Below, in pieces: positions 13,158 to 24,709 of a stretch of DNA of 64,000 nucleotides. The notes beneath the pieces were generated by a model. The model was not told the DNA's origin. It worked only from the letters and a program-made list of their open reading frames with translations, and ran no database searches. This DNA comes from Salvator merianae. Taxonomy: Eukaryota > Chordata > Lepidosauria > Squamata > Teiidae. The stretch covers positions 34,127,946 through 34,191,945 of the forward strand of contig QVOM02000116.1 in the NCBI GenBank assembly GCA_003586115.2, written 5' to 3'. Position numbers and translations under genes: made by a program. Position 1 is the stretch's first letter; each line of letters begins with the position of its first letter.

Positions 13158-13645
13158 CAGGCCCTGTTCACACTTGCTGGCCTGGTATGGTATAATTATA
13201 CTATATCAGGCTGGTGAAGATCAAGTGCGATGGCAGCCATTTGCATTTCAAGCACTAAACTAGCCCTCTACTTGGCCAGCAGCTTTTGAAGTGTGAATGG
13301 CCAGCCCAGAGCTGCCTGGATTGCCAAGCCAACAGCCACACTGGTTTCTGGTGAAAGACCAACTATTGCCATGGAGATCTTGATGCAGTGCATGACAGTG
13401 CAGCCACAATCGCACCACCACAGCCACTTGCTGTGCCACACCCAGAAGATGGTGCAGATGCTGGCATCCAGTAGCAATCTGTATACTCCTGGTAAACATG
13501 TGGACTGCTAAAAAGCAGTCCACCACTGGTTGGTTTCAGAGGAGCCTGCAGCAACTTCTGGGAAGGTGCCACAACTCTCCGTGCAGATGGGTCTAACCAG
13601 TGAGCAGACCAGCACTCACTGCAAGGTAAGTTCAAACAGGCCCTT
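13158..13645. mobile_element. Non-autonomous DNA element, TIR family C
   Basis: Ends CAGGCCCTGTTCACACTTGC and GTAAGTTCAAACAGGCCCT are inverted copies. No coding content. It lies directly beside the L2 LINE. Confidence 0.65.
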
Positions 13646-13739
13646 AGTTGCTAGCCTGCCTCCAGGCTCTCTCTCAAATCAGGAACCATCAACATGATCA
13701 CTCCTATGTGCACTCAGATTACCTGTAAAGCCCAAAAAG

Positions 13740-15755
13740 TACCTTGATATTCCATTGACTTGCAGGCGATGAAACAGGAAGGTCGACAGCTATAGCACAG
13801 GTGGCACAAATCCTGCTGTGCGTCTGACCAAACACAGGTTAGAGCACACTATCGTGCCTACCATGTGGCAGTGGAGGCAGCCAAAAGGAGTTTTTTCTCT
13901 GCCACCAGAGCTCTTCAGAGTGGTGAATGGCCTCATAAGATCTAACCCAATGGAGCATGGGCAACGGCCATGTAATATCTGCTGTGACAAATTTACAAGG
14001 CACTTTGAGGGCAACGTTGCTCAGATTTGTGGGGGACTGGATGTCACAATTGGGAATAGTCCAGAAGAAGCGTTCAGAGAACCATCTGGTCCAGTTATTT
14101 TGGATCAGTTTCAATTGTTGCAGCCTGAGGACATGAACAAACTGCTTGCAGGGGTTCAGTTGACAACATGCCTTCTGGATCCTTGCCCTTCTTGCTGATA
14201 AAAACTAGCTGGCAAGATTTAATCGGATGAGTGCAGAAAGTAGTGAATGCCTCTTTGAGAAATGGGGTAGTCCCACCCACTCTTAAAGAGGCAGTGGTAC
14301 ATCCACTTCTCAAGAGGGTCTCCCTAGACCCAGAAGATTTAAACAACTATCACTTAGTGGCTAACCTACCTTTTTTGGGCAAGGTATTGGAGAGGACGCT
14401 GAATATTCAACTGCAGGCATGCTTAGAAGAAGCTGATTTCAATCTGGCTTCAGGCCCGGTATGGCATGGGAACTGCCTTGGTCGCCCTGATTGATGAGCT
14501 TCTCCAGGAGAGAGATGGGGGAGTGCAACCCTGGATCTATCAGCAGCTTTTGATACCATTGACCATGGTATCCTCCTGGAAAGGCTACAGAGTTTGGGAG
14601 CTGGAGGCAGTGTGTGCACTGGTTCCATTCCGATCTCCACGGCCGATCCCAGAGAGTAATAGTGGGAGATTCTTGCTCGACACCCTGGGAACTCACTTGT
14701 GAGGTTCCTAAGGAGTCAATCTTATCTCCCATGCTCTTTAACATCTATATGAAGCTGCTGGGAGAGATCATCAGGAGATTTGGAGTGAGGTGTCATCAAT
14801 ACGCAGATGATACCCAGCTCTATCTCTCTGTTCCATCTGTGGTAATGGGCTGGGTGACGGCCAATAAATAGAAGCTGAATCCAGACAAGACAGAGGTGCT
14901 GTGTGTCACTGGCTCTCGAGTCTGTGCAGTTGGGAGGCATCCTGTTCTCAATGGGGTTGTAATGCCCTGGAAGAGACAGGTACAAAATCTAGGGGTGTTC
15001 TTGGACTCTGTGCTAATGCTTGAAGCTCAGGTGGAGGCCACGGCCAAGAGTGACTATTCCCAACTATGGCTGGTCCGATAGCTAAGGCCCTTTCTAGATA
15101 GAGATGATTTGGCCACAAGTTATCCATGCTCTGGTAACTTCCAGACTGGATTACTGTAATGCACCCTACACGAGGCTGCCCTTGAAGTCGATTTGGAAGC
15201 TGCAGCTGGTACAGAATGCAGCTGTTAGTCTGCTGACTGGGACAGCTGACTAGATCCACATCATGCCAGTCTTAAAAGAGCCACACTGGCTGCCAATTCG
15301 CTACTGAGCCCAATTCAAGATATTAACCTTAACTTATAAAGCCCTAAATGACTTGGGTCCAAAATATCTGAATGAACACCTTCTTCCATATTGACCTGCC
15401 AGTGTCTTAAGATCTATAGGGGGCACCCTTCTAGCTGCACCACCACCTTCAGCAGTAAAAGGGGTGAAAACCTGGGATAGGGCCTTCTCAGTGATGGCTT
15501 CCAGACTATGGAATATGGAACCCTGAGGTGCGTCATGCATCTTCACTTTATATGTTTAGGAAAGCAGTGAAGACACACCTCTTTGCCCTGGCCTTTGGCT
15601 AAATAAGGAAACAACTTTTCCTCCCCATTTTCAGACACTGTTATTGTTTTAGTATGGTCATTTTTTTATTGGTTTTCAATCCTGTAATCCGCACTGAGAC
15701 CTTCAGGTATAAGACGGGATAAAAATGCAAATAATAAATAAATACCAGTAGACCT
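13740..15755 (+). mobile_element. L2/CR1-clade LINE, 5'-truncated and broken
   Basis: Fragments of a non-LTR reverse transcriptase are readable in several frames. They include VILDQFQLLQPED, CLLDPCPSC, LDPEDLNNYHLVANLPFLGK, ILSPMLFNIYMKLLGE, the catalytic block YADDTQLYLS and DKTEVLCVTGSRV. The copy ends in a short 3' UTR with ACTGAGACCTTCAGGTATAA and an ATAAATAAATA tail, as in L2-like LINEs of squamates. Frameshifts and stops show that it is inactive. It inserted antisense to NEBL in an intron. Confidence 0.85.
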
Positions 15756-15835
15756 TGACTACATCTGCATGCAGATGGCAGGTCCCCATTCTATGATATA
15801 ATCTGGAATAAGATCCAGTGCAGAAAGTGCCATAG
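15756..15835. mobile_element. Family D fragment
   Basis: GATATAATCTGGAATAAGAT then CCAGTGCAGAAAGTGCC matches the right half of the 21.8-kb foldback. It lies at the 3' end of the L2 copy. Confidence 0.5.
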
Positions 15836-16262
15836 ACTGAAGATGGACAAACAATTTTGGATAGAACAGTTTTTTGTAGATTGCCTTCAATATGGACTAG
15901 ATGTTCAGTGACCTTGGAGAACTACGATCCACAGATGCCTAGATTAACTTATAACGTCTACCCCGTTATGGCCTTGCTATTAAGCAACAGCAAGGACTTA
16001 TTTTCCACCATCAACTAGTTTGGCTTAAATGTCTGATCTCATTTCCTGAAAGAGCACTTCTGTCTAGTACAGACTGCTAGCAGTATCGTTCCCTGTCCCT
16101 TTCTTTGCCTTCCCTTTGCAATGCAAGAAATGTGACTTCACTCCTAGTTTTTATTTCCTTTTGACATCAAGCTCACTACACTGGATTCTAATTGCATTCA
16201 AACAAGAATATATTAATTGAAATCCTTACAGGGGGAGGAAAATCCAGTTCCATTTTCAAGTT

Positions 16263-16340
16263 AGGCCTTTTCTTCACTGGACCTTATTCCAAATTATATC
16301 TCATATAATCTGGAACAAAATCCAGTGCAGAAAGGGTCTC
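16263..16340. mobile_element. Miniature foldback element, family D
   Basis: AGGCCTTTTCTTCACTGGAC pairs with TCCAGTGCAGAAAGGGTCT, with an inner ATTATATCTCATATAAT palindrome. Nearly the whole 78 bp folds back on itself. Confidence 0.65.
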
Positions 16341-16492
16341 TGTCCAGCAGATATACTGGCAGCCTTTCAAACAGCATTCTGTTTTATAGATTATATTTAC
16401 CTCATTCAGAAAGTGAGACAGAAAGCATGAGTCAACACTAGAAATCGGACATAAGAAAGATACAAAGAGGGTAGGCGAGGACACTTACACAT

Positions 16493-16962
16493 TTCTGGCT
16501 GCCTCCAGATATCACTTATTTATTCCACAATTTATCAATTTAGTGGTATAAAGGACATCCGGAATTATCACACACTGTCTAGACATTAGATCAATACTCT
16601 CCATTTTAGTATTTGCCACAGCAGCAGAGTGACATTACAAATGCGAGATTTTCTTTCCACATGACCTAACCCTTCTGTTACGCCATATAGGTGACCAATA
16701 GTATCACGTGAAGTATTTCCAGGTAGTGACAGCTCACACCAAACTCTTGCTGTACTTCTTGCATAGTAATCCAAACAAAGCTGCAATTATGGAATAACTG
16801 GATATTGTGCTACGATACTGGATTTTACCAGAATAATAACCCAGTAAATCAGGTCTATATTCTGGGACTGTATCTGTAGCACTGTAATCATGTCTGGCAA
16901 ATCAGGCACAATTATAAAATAATTATGGGCTTTTGACCCTGTCTGGATGCAGCCTCCGTTAT
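16493..16962. mobile_element. Family F element
   Basis: Left TTCTGGCTGCCTCCAGATAT followed by CACTTATTTATTCC; right CCTGTCTGGATGCAGCCTCC. The tips are inverted relatives of the 42.95-kb element. Confidence 0.5.
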
Positions 16963-17503
16963 CACTTTGCTCTGATACACAGAAATCCAAGTGCATTCCA
17001 TTAAAGCAGTGAAAGAATGCTTAGAAATTAATGCCCAGTGAAAAAAGCTCTTCATCTAAGGTCCTTTTTTTGTTTTTGCTTCATATAATCCATACTGGGC
17101 CTGACAAATTTCCAATTCAGCATATTATCTCAAGGCAAGTCAATACTATTATCTTTCCATTACAGATGGTGACGCTGAGGTTCAGATAATAAGTCATGCC
17201 TGATCAATGTTTACTTCTGTGAAATCATAACTGAGTTGGCATTTATTTATAAGATTTTAATTCTGTCTTTTCTTCCAAAACAAATTCAGAACTAGCAAAA
17301 TTAAAGCACAGAGACATCATTAGAAACCAGTTTTGAAAATAACAGAACTAATATAAAACTGAAACAAAAGCAGATGGAGATTAAGTAATAAGATACATCA
17401 CTAACAAAATTTCGAATTCACAAAGGCCTGGAAAAGTACTGTTCTGTCCAAATGCATTGATGGCTCAAGGATAAAGTCAAGTATTTTCCCCTAGGAGGGG
17501 CAT

Positions 17504-17504
<1 letters not shown>

Positions 17505-17570
<66 letters not shown>

Positions 17571-17574
17571 TATA
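17505..17574. repeat. (TA)n microsatellite
   Basis: About 70 bases of nearly pure TA with a short GTATGTG interruption. Confidence 0.97.
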
Positions 17575-18369
17575 CAAACCCACTGTATTTTAATAGTCAG
17601 GCCAGTTTGGCCGCACACTCCTAAAGCATTCAAGAAAATCTGCAGGATGTAAGCAGCAGGGCGCCTAAATTATTGTGCACAGATCCCTAAAACTTGTACA
17701 ATTTGGGGCTAGAATAACGGGCCATCCTGGAAATCTCCCACAGGCTGCCAATACTACAAAAAACAGTGGTATGAAGAATAGCATGTGATTTGCACACAGT
17801 CACAGAGGAAAACTGAGAAATTGAATTGGAGCAACAAAAACAGATTGTATTTCACTCAAATCTACCCACTAAAAGTGTAAGGCAGAGATTCAATAACCAA
17901 CTAAGCTTTGGACTTTTTTAACTGCAAGACAAAAGTCTCATTAATATATACTATCAATATTTTTAAAAAACCTTTGTGAATTATGTTGATAAGACAGGTC
18001 AGAAAATATTATTCAAGACTAACCTGTGCAAAAGCGAGGAGAGTCACAAAATGCTTAAACTCAACTCTCACAACACCATTTTAAAATCAGCTCCTAAAGT
18101 ATCTTGAGTTTCACGTTATTTTAAATCGCATCCCAACAACTAGTATATTCAGGAGTTTCTATTGAATGATTACAGATCCTGAATGCTTTGCAAACAAAAG
18201 AAAAGAAGGATGCCAGAAAGGGCATAAACTAGGAATATTACAAAGCCATTTTAAATTAAAATTGCCAGCCTTTTCTCAGGGACAAATGGACCAGTTTCTG
18301 AACTCATTGCTATCACCAACATTACCGTTTTCATAAGAAATTAATAAACCACAGGAACACTTTACTTAC

Positions 18370-18441
18370 ATCACTTATCATTTCAGTACACCTTCTGGCA
18401 AGTTCCATGTTTCGATCCTGAATAACAGGCTTAAGGAATAC
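18370..18441 (-). CDS. NEBL: NEBL nebulette exon 2 (24 codons)
   Basis: The 72-bp phase-0 exon reads VFLKPVIQDRN then MELARRCTEMISD. Its acceptor is a good pyrimidine tract (CTCTCTTTAG) and its donor is GAT|GTAAGT. It closely matches the segment after the acidic N-terminus of vertebrate nebulette (V-F-Y-K-P-V-I and MELARKCTE-type sequence). It ends in ISD, so that with the next exon (IHYK) it rebuilds the SDxxYK actin-binding signature of nebulin modules. Only 88 bp separate it from the first coding exon. Confidence 0.93.
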
Positions 18442-18529
18442 CTAAAGAGAGGAAATAATGGGGAAAAAATTAATGGAAATCACTTAATGATTCTATCAGG
18501 GTTTTATAGAACATGTCAGAACTATCTAC
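18442..18529 (-). other. NEBL: Very short nebulette intron 1 (88 bp)
   Basis: The intron runs from GTAGAT to CTCTCTTTAG with a strong terminal pyrimidine tract. At 88 bp it is far shorter than every other NEBL intron in this window (2.9 kb or more). Confidence 0.88.
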
Positions 18530-18613
18530 CTTATCTTCGTAATCTTCGTCTTTTTCATCTTCTTCTTCTTCTTCATTTTCACTCTCCCTTGCTTCCAAAA
18601 TATGCATTCCCAT
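18530..18613 (-). CDS. NEBL: NEBL nebulette-specific first coding exon (28 codons)
   Basis: This exon encodes the acidic N-terminus of nebulette, the cardiac nebulin-family protein that binds actin filaments at the Z-disc. The chosen start, MGMHILEARE, leads into a run of Glu/Asp and ends in DYEDK at a GT donor (AAG|GTAGAT). Vertebrate nebulette has the same arrangement: a short start, an acidic stretch, then a V-F-x-K-P-V-I segment, which here is the next exon. An in-frame ATG 18 codons further upstream (18667) is open, so a slightly longer N-terminus is possible. I prefer the inner ATG because its distance to the acidic run matches known nebulette. LIM-nebulette does not use this exon. The GAA/GAG run behaves like a coding trinucleotide repeat. 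Confidence 0.88.
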
Positions 18614-18790
18614 CTCTTCTTCTGTTACAAAATGGTGAAATTCTGTGTAATTAAGCAGCTTTGGCACTTCACATCTTACTGAATGCCTGTGTCACTCTTC
18701 TCCAATGTCAAGCTTAACCTTCCCACAGTTTCTTCCTTATTTAGGCAACCACTTGAATGGTCTTATCTGAACAATGCCACATGAGTGAAG
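18614..18790 (-). promoter_or_regulatory. Probable nebulette 5' UTR and proximal promoter
   Basis: On the minus strand upstream of the nebulette start I see, in order away from the ATG: a CArG/TATA-like CCTAAATAAGG (18735-18745), a TCAAGTGG matching the NKX2-5 binding consensus (18749-18756), an AGATAA GATA site (18763-18768) and a CATGTG E-box (18778-18783). These are classic cardiac promoter motifs, and nebulette is mainly a heart isoform. The TSS would lie near 18705 if the AT-rich box acts as a TATA element. The sites are seen; the function is inferred. Confidence 0.5.
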
Positions 18791-18999
18791 TGAAAGGCAT
18801 CACAGATGTCCTTTGCTAGTCACCACATTTAAAATAAAAAGAGTTAATTTGTACTTGCAGCTGATCTTAAACGTTGAAAAAAATTTTTAAAAAATATTGA
18901 ATTATATGAAGCCTTCTAATTAAGTCATACCCAAACAAAGAGTACGATTACAAAATTGAACATACAAATACAATAAACAATCCTTGGGTTTCTGACATT

Positions 19000-19440
19000 C
19001 AAATTACTAATATAAAATAACTAATTGTCTCCAAACATTACTGTCAGTTATGAATAAAGTTTGGTTGCAAGAAAGCATACCTCTCTGACTGATATCAAAA
19101 CCAAACATATAACTGTACAATTAACCTTCATTACATTTTGGCACAATATCTCGAAATATGTTTTTCAATAAAGACAGCATGTGGACCATATCAAATTACC
19201 AGGTTAAAGAATGATACCAGAAACCTTCTGAAAAACATATTGGAGTGACGTCTTAGCTACTGACTCTTCACCTTGACTTTGATTGTAAAACACTGCAGTG
19301 AGGCAGTAACTGGCAGAAAATACCAGAGTACAATGCTGGAAGCACTCCGAAAAGTTGTAATGGCAGTCCCACTTTCAGTTTTCTCACATGGACCTGTCCA
19401 GGGTTTTTTGCTTTGTTTGGTTTTTTTTTGCACCAAGTCA
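19000..19440. other. Upstream flank of nebulette, nothing recognised
   Basis: AT-rich sequence without clear repeats or exons. It may hold distal promoter elements. Confidence 0.4.
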
Positions 19441-19919
19441 ATCTAAGGCCCTGATCAGATGGACCAGTAGAAATGTCAGTAACTACTTGCTGTCACACCA
19501 ACTTGCTGAAGCCACATGGCAGGCTTAACAGTTGTAAATACTATTGCTGTTCCAGTGTAGGGCATCGCAGAGATGCTTGACCCAGCACAGCAGGAACAAA
19601 GGGCTGCAGAAGCACTGGAAGAATGCTTCCCCTGCATCCTCCTCCTCCCATGCCTTCCACAGCTATGTGACTGAGTGCAGATGGCAGTATCTCCCAGCTT
19701 TTGACCCACATGTTGCAGGAGGAGCCTTTTGCTATTTTTTGCAGAGTGTCTGAACACAGCGTAAGTTAATGGCACTATGGAGGGGAGGCCCAGACTACCA
19801 ATAAAGAATTGTTTTAGTTTTCAGTGTATGTTTGTTTATTCTGTTTAATAAACCTTTTTTTAAGGACAGTGGCCATGCAGGGATATAGTCTACCTGTGTA
19901 TCAATGGTTCTGTGAAAGA

Positions 19920-20200
19920 AAACCAGGCTATTTCAGCCTGGACCAGATCAAGCAATCCAGTCTATGATTAGATAGTGGGGCAGGTCAAGGGCCAACCACA
20001 TTGCAGCGGCCAAGCAGAGCCAGCAACTTCAGAGGCTAGGAACAAAAGTTCCCAGCCTCCAAAGCTGCCAGCCAGGGCTTTTTAGCCGGGCACCCAGAAG
20101 CATCCAGACCTGCTTCTGGGAGAACAAAAAAATGGTGCCAGATTCCACATGGTGGGCAGACCAACCCACTCTGTACTGTCCATGTGAGTAGTTAGGTCAG
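19920..20200. mobile_element. Family B hairpin-core element
   Basis: The core GAGGCTAGGAACAAAAGTTC (20032 onward) sits between blocks (AAAATGGTGCCAGATTCCAC, ATGGTGGGCAGACCAACC) that recur at 52.1 kb. The ends are not resolved. Confidence 0.45.
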
Positions 20201-21025
20201 TCCACAGCCAGAGAACACATGGAAGATGGCTTCAAAAGGGTCTCCCATTGGAACAGGCTCCAACACCATTTTCTCACTGGACCCTGCACCAGCACAACAT
20301 TCCCTGCAGACGCGGCATTCTACCAGTAGGCATGGCCTCTTGGTAGACTGGTCTGCAATGTGGACAAGGCATCATTCAGGGGCTGTTGGCTTGGGTAAGC
20401 AGCTCTGTATGGATCCTGCTCCAATCTTCCAGTATAAGTCATTCTTGATATACTGGTTTATGTTCTGTCTTGTTTTTGCCATTGAAACCATTAAACATAC
20501 ACATCCAACAATGGCCATACTCAGACCTGCTTAGTTTAAGCCAGGTGGGAGCTTTAGATGCCTTCATATCAAATCCTGCAAGCTGAAAAGATCAGTAAGA
20601 AGTCTAGGGTGTACCATACTCATTAAGCTTGTGTCAGTTACTAAAGAAATCTGAAGGTGACCATACCTCAGAAGTACAACTATTACCTGGAATGAGGGGG
20701 TCTTCAAAACTCTTGGTTTGGGGGATGGTCAAAGTTTTATTTCAACTACAGAAGTAACCAAGGTCAAAAGCTACTGGCATTTATCTCACATAAGTTATCT
20801 CAGAGAAGATTCAAGATTCATGGAATGAGAACTGAAGGAACATATAAAAGCCTCAGGTCCAGCAAAATCTTCATGACCTCATAAAGTCCCTACAAAGACC
20901 AAAAGCTCATTCTATTTCTTCCTATACAGAAATTCTGGATGAGCAGAAATAGGTCAAAATTCAAAAACACGGGAGAATGGATCCAACCACAATTCCATGG
21001 TTTGTTAGTTTAAGCATCAGTAACA

Positions 21026-21090
21026 GGAGGATGGGGAAGAGGAGAGGAAGAGGAGAAGAGGAGGAAGAAGATGAAGCAGCAGCAGCTGTT
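21026..21090. repeat. Purine-rich GGA/GAA tract
   Basis: About 50 bases of uninterrupted-looking G/A sequence followed by GCAGCAGCAGC. Confidence 0.85.
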
Positions 21091-21820
21091 TCCTTCTTCA
21101 GAATTTAAGATACTCAAGAGAAAAATGGTTTGGTCATGCTGTTTTAAGGACAAGTGCTGGCAAAGACAGTGTTCATTGTCTTTCACTACAGTTCTTTAGC
21201 CTTATAGGAAATTTGCATAACCAACATACTAACACAGAACCTGTCTTGCTAGTTGACCTTAAACTTGGAGAAAAACTTCTGTGTTGCTCAAGAGAACTGA
21301 CAGTAATAAATTGAAAATGTAATAGGTAGCAACAAATAGGTAAGAAGGTTAGGCTCCCTACCCAGAATACTATCCAACAAGGAAATATGGTTACCTTGAC
21401 AACAAGAAGATGATGATAAATATGTTTCTTCCCTGCAGTCACCTGAAAAACATAATTCTCACTACAGACTGCCAAATACATCCTATATAACTGCTATAGT
21501 ACGTTAACAAACATAGCTGCTGAAATCCTGCCAATTCTAATATATTTTAGGTTATTAAATTGTGTTATTTGATGGTGATGAAAATGTTATGTAACCTACT
21601 AATACTTCAGAGAATATTTCTCTATGAACAGTTATCTCTTATTTTGTTTTTCAGATATTCCTTTAACAGAACTCATGCCTCCCCCTGCTCCTGGCCAGAG
21701 AAACACCAAAGCCTGGGGACTTATCCTGTCAGAATGCTTTCTCCCACTCCATCATTAAAACACTGTTGACAGCACTTCCAGTGGGATGTTTAAACAATGG
21801 GCACAGAGACGTGTAATCCA

Positions 21821-22003
21821 GAGGTCCTTTTTGCACTGGGCTATATTCTGCATTATATCCCAGTCTAGGGACCTACCATCTGCATGCTAATACAGACTAC
21901 AATAGTCTCCAGGCAGGACCTGCTGTTGTCCGCACCAGGATGAGGATGGTAGGTCTCTATTCCAGGATATAATCCAGAATAAGGCCCAGTGCAGAAAGGG
22001 CCT
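21821..22003. mobile_element. Short foldback element, family D
   Basis: The two halves are inverted copies: GAGGTCCTTTTTGCACTGGG, then a TATATCCCAG block, versus its complement ending CCAGTGCAGAAAGGGCCTC. About 183 bp, no coding content. Confidence 0.7.
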
Positions 22004-22329
22004 CACACCCTTGAAGTGCTCCCACAGCACAATTACAGCATCATCCAGATCCTGCATTTGAGACATTATCTGATCTCCTACATTTAGACTCAAACTGAAG
22101 ATAGTTGTTTCTTTTAAAAATTGCAAAATCCTTAGTAATTCCTCATGATGTAAGCAACCATCAAAAAAAAATTATATCTGTAGTTTCTTTTTTTAATAAC
22201 TTTAATGACTTGGTGCCTGCCTCAAGTCATTGTGAAGCAGAAAGAATATAAGCAAATGAATAAGATAAACAATGGAGCTAGACAAAATTAAGCTAAGTCA
22301 AATCTGAGGCAGGATCTGTATAGTACCAT

Positions 22330-22830
22330 AACTGAGCCTCAAGGATTCAGTGTCTGCTCAACCTTGCTCCCTCATTGCTGAGGTGGTGTGCTGGCCAAGT
22401 GCCGTGTCCACACGACTCACATGCAGCCAGGTATCATCTCATTGTAAGCCACTCAGTACAGCGTTGCAAACAGCAAGCAGGAGTAAGCACCGCAACAGCA
22501 CTTGCTCCTGCCCTTCAAGGGACCATGCTGTCACCATGCCACTGTTGCTGGTCAAACAGACCTATTCTGGTCTGCTGTCTTTGCCACCAACAGACAGTCT
22601 TCATGGTGTGATTTCTTGTGTTTGAAAAGCCCCAGCTGGCAACATTGCAGCCAGGGAACAAAAGTTCCCTGGCTGCAATACTCACACAGCTGCAGGCACC
22701 CACAAGCATGTGAACAGCACACTGCTGCTTTAAAAAGTACTGCAAATGTAGTATTCTTCTTGGTCCAATTCTCAGCAGCGCTTTAGTGACAGAACTCTCA
22801 GGAATAGCAATGCTGATCACTCTTAGTCTG
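22330..22830. mobile_element. Hairpin-core element
   Basis: GC-richer block with no coding support, centred on a perfect hairpin (22645-22678) whose core is GGGAACAAAAGTTCCC. The ends are not resolved. Confidence 0.45.
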
Positions 22831-22849
22831 CTGTTTCAGTCAGAACTCC

Positions 22850-24700
22850 TTAGGGCTGAGGACTTCAGCCACTGAGCCGCTAGGCATAAGAGGGAAGCTG
22901 ATTAACTGCCAAGCACTAAGCCTGCTTGCCACCTTTGGCCACTGATGATCCCACTTCCATCAAAAATGCTACTGCTAGCAGCAACTGGTCTCACGGGTTT
23001 CTGACACTTGGCATGTTGTTTTTGGAGATGGAAAAAGGAAGCCAAAATCACTGGGTGAGAGGGGAGTGGGGGATGTTCTGTGCTTGTCCGGTCTAGAAAA
23101 GGTAGGCATCATTAGAAAGATCTACGATAAAGAGTTCACAGGGTTGCTATAGCTCTGCTAGCACAGGATGGACAGCCACATACTTGAGACCCTCTTAGAA
23201 AAACTGACACATAGTATATGGCCTGGATATCAAGTTGTCATTTTCATCAGATGGGCATAGATCTGCGCAAGGAAAAACCTCAGGAAGATGCTAGCATGTA
23301 GGAAATACCAGAATTGCCTGACACTTGCTTATCAAATGCGCAGACAGGCAGACCGCAACCTTTAATCTCTGGAAGAAACTGACATATATATAGTGTTCTG
23401 CTAGCTGTGATATCTGTAAGGATGTCATCCATTCTGCTACATCCTTTACCCATCCCTTCCTTTTGCATGTTGTATTCTGCTTTATCTGTGCAGTGAGTCA
23501 AAATCAAGGCACGCCTTGCTCTGTTTATTAACTCAAGACATACAGCCTGTTCCACACTGGGATCCTGTTGTAAGAAAGAGCACAAAAAAGGGCAAAAGAA
23601 GATTTCCCAGCATCTGTATTTTTAGCAGCATTTTAGGAAAGATGGTTTAAATAATTAAACCATAAGCAATACGAGGCTCCCAGTCATCACATGCATTTTG
23701 CTACAATTGTTGCAGACTGCAAATCAGCCTGCTCTTGCTCTGAGAATGGTTTTGCAATGATTTCCTCACACACAATAGTGCCTGTATATAGGGATCCAAT
23801 GCAGGACAGTTGCACAACCACACTAATATGATAAATACTTTATTTGCTTTGGCACTGTGATTTGTCAGCTACACTGAGTACTTTGAAAAATGAGCAAGCG
23901 ACAAGTTTCTAAAATAAATATATTTGATGCTAAACAAATTGGTACAGGGTAAACTAGAACAGGCTTTTTTAGAAAGATGGAGAGCACCTGGCCTTAATGG
24001 GGAAAAAAGGCATTACCAGGTCATTGGAAATGAGAGAAGAAACGCTCAATATACATACAAGTTTGTAGTGTAAAGAAAAGGAATGAGGGAAAACAGATGA
24101 CATAAAATTCAAGACAATGACAAGACAAAGTGGAACACTAAAAGCTTATTTATTAAGGTTTACATATCCAGGCTGTCATCAAAAAGTTAATTTCCAAGAT
24201 GGCCAAGGGCATAACTTAGATGAGCTTTTAGGATTTTATCTCTTTGATGATCTCACAGACAGCTGGAGTCTGCCTTTTAGAAAAAGACTTTTTTATGCCA
24301 GGGGCTGGTTTGAATCTGAAGCAACGAGCTTTGTGGATTTTTTTTTCTAGAGTAGAAGAGGAGACTTTTAAGTCTCATCAAAACTCTGAAGATAATAATC
24401 AGTAAATCAAAATGGCATGAGGCTTTGCCAGAAGGCAGAAGAGGGAAATGTCAAATCTTATTTATACATACCTTTTTCAAGCTAAAGCCTTATTTCATTT
24501 CCTAACACACTCTTAAATACAGCATATAATAATCCCACTTCACTGTGTTAGTAATTTAAACCATCCCATAGTTAAAGTCATCAAACTCAAGATAGAAATT
24601 CAGGATGCATATAGAATCATCCAGTTTTGTACTTATCAAGGCAAATGTTTTAAGAATACTGAGTGGAGAAAAAAATATCCATTATAAGTAGAGATATGCC
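22850..24700. other. Intronic DNA, nothing recognised
   Basis: No exon, named repeat or long inverted repeat seen. Confidence 0.45.
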
Positions 24701-24709
24701 CCCTAAATG

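Larger units (their letters stand above)
12595..18369 (-). other. NEBL intron
   Basis: This 5.8-kb intron is built largely of insertions: an inverted-repeat element (13158-13645), an L2-type LINE (about 13740-15755), small foldback elements (15756-15835, 16263-16340), a further element (16493-16962) and a (TA)n tract. Confidence 0.8.

Noticed and set aside
13818..14871. Several open frames resembling parts of a polymerase
   Set aside because: Not host genes; they are pieces of one frameshifted L2-type LINE.
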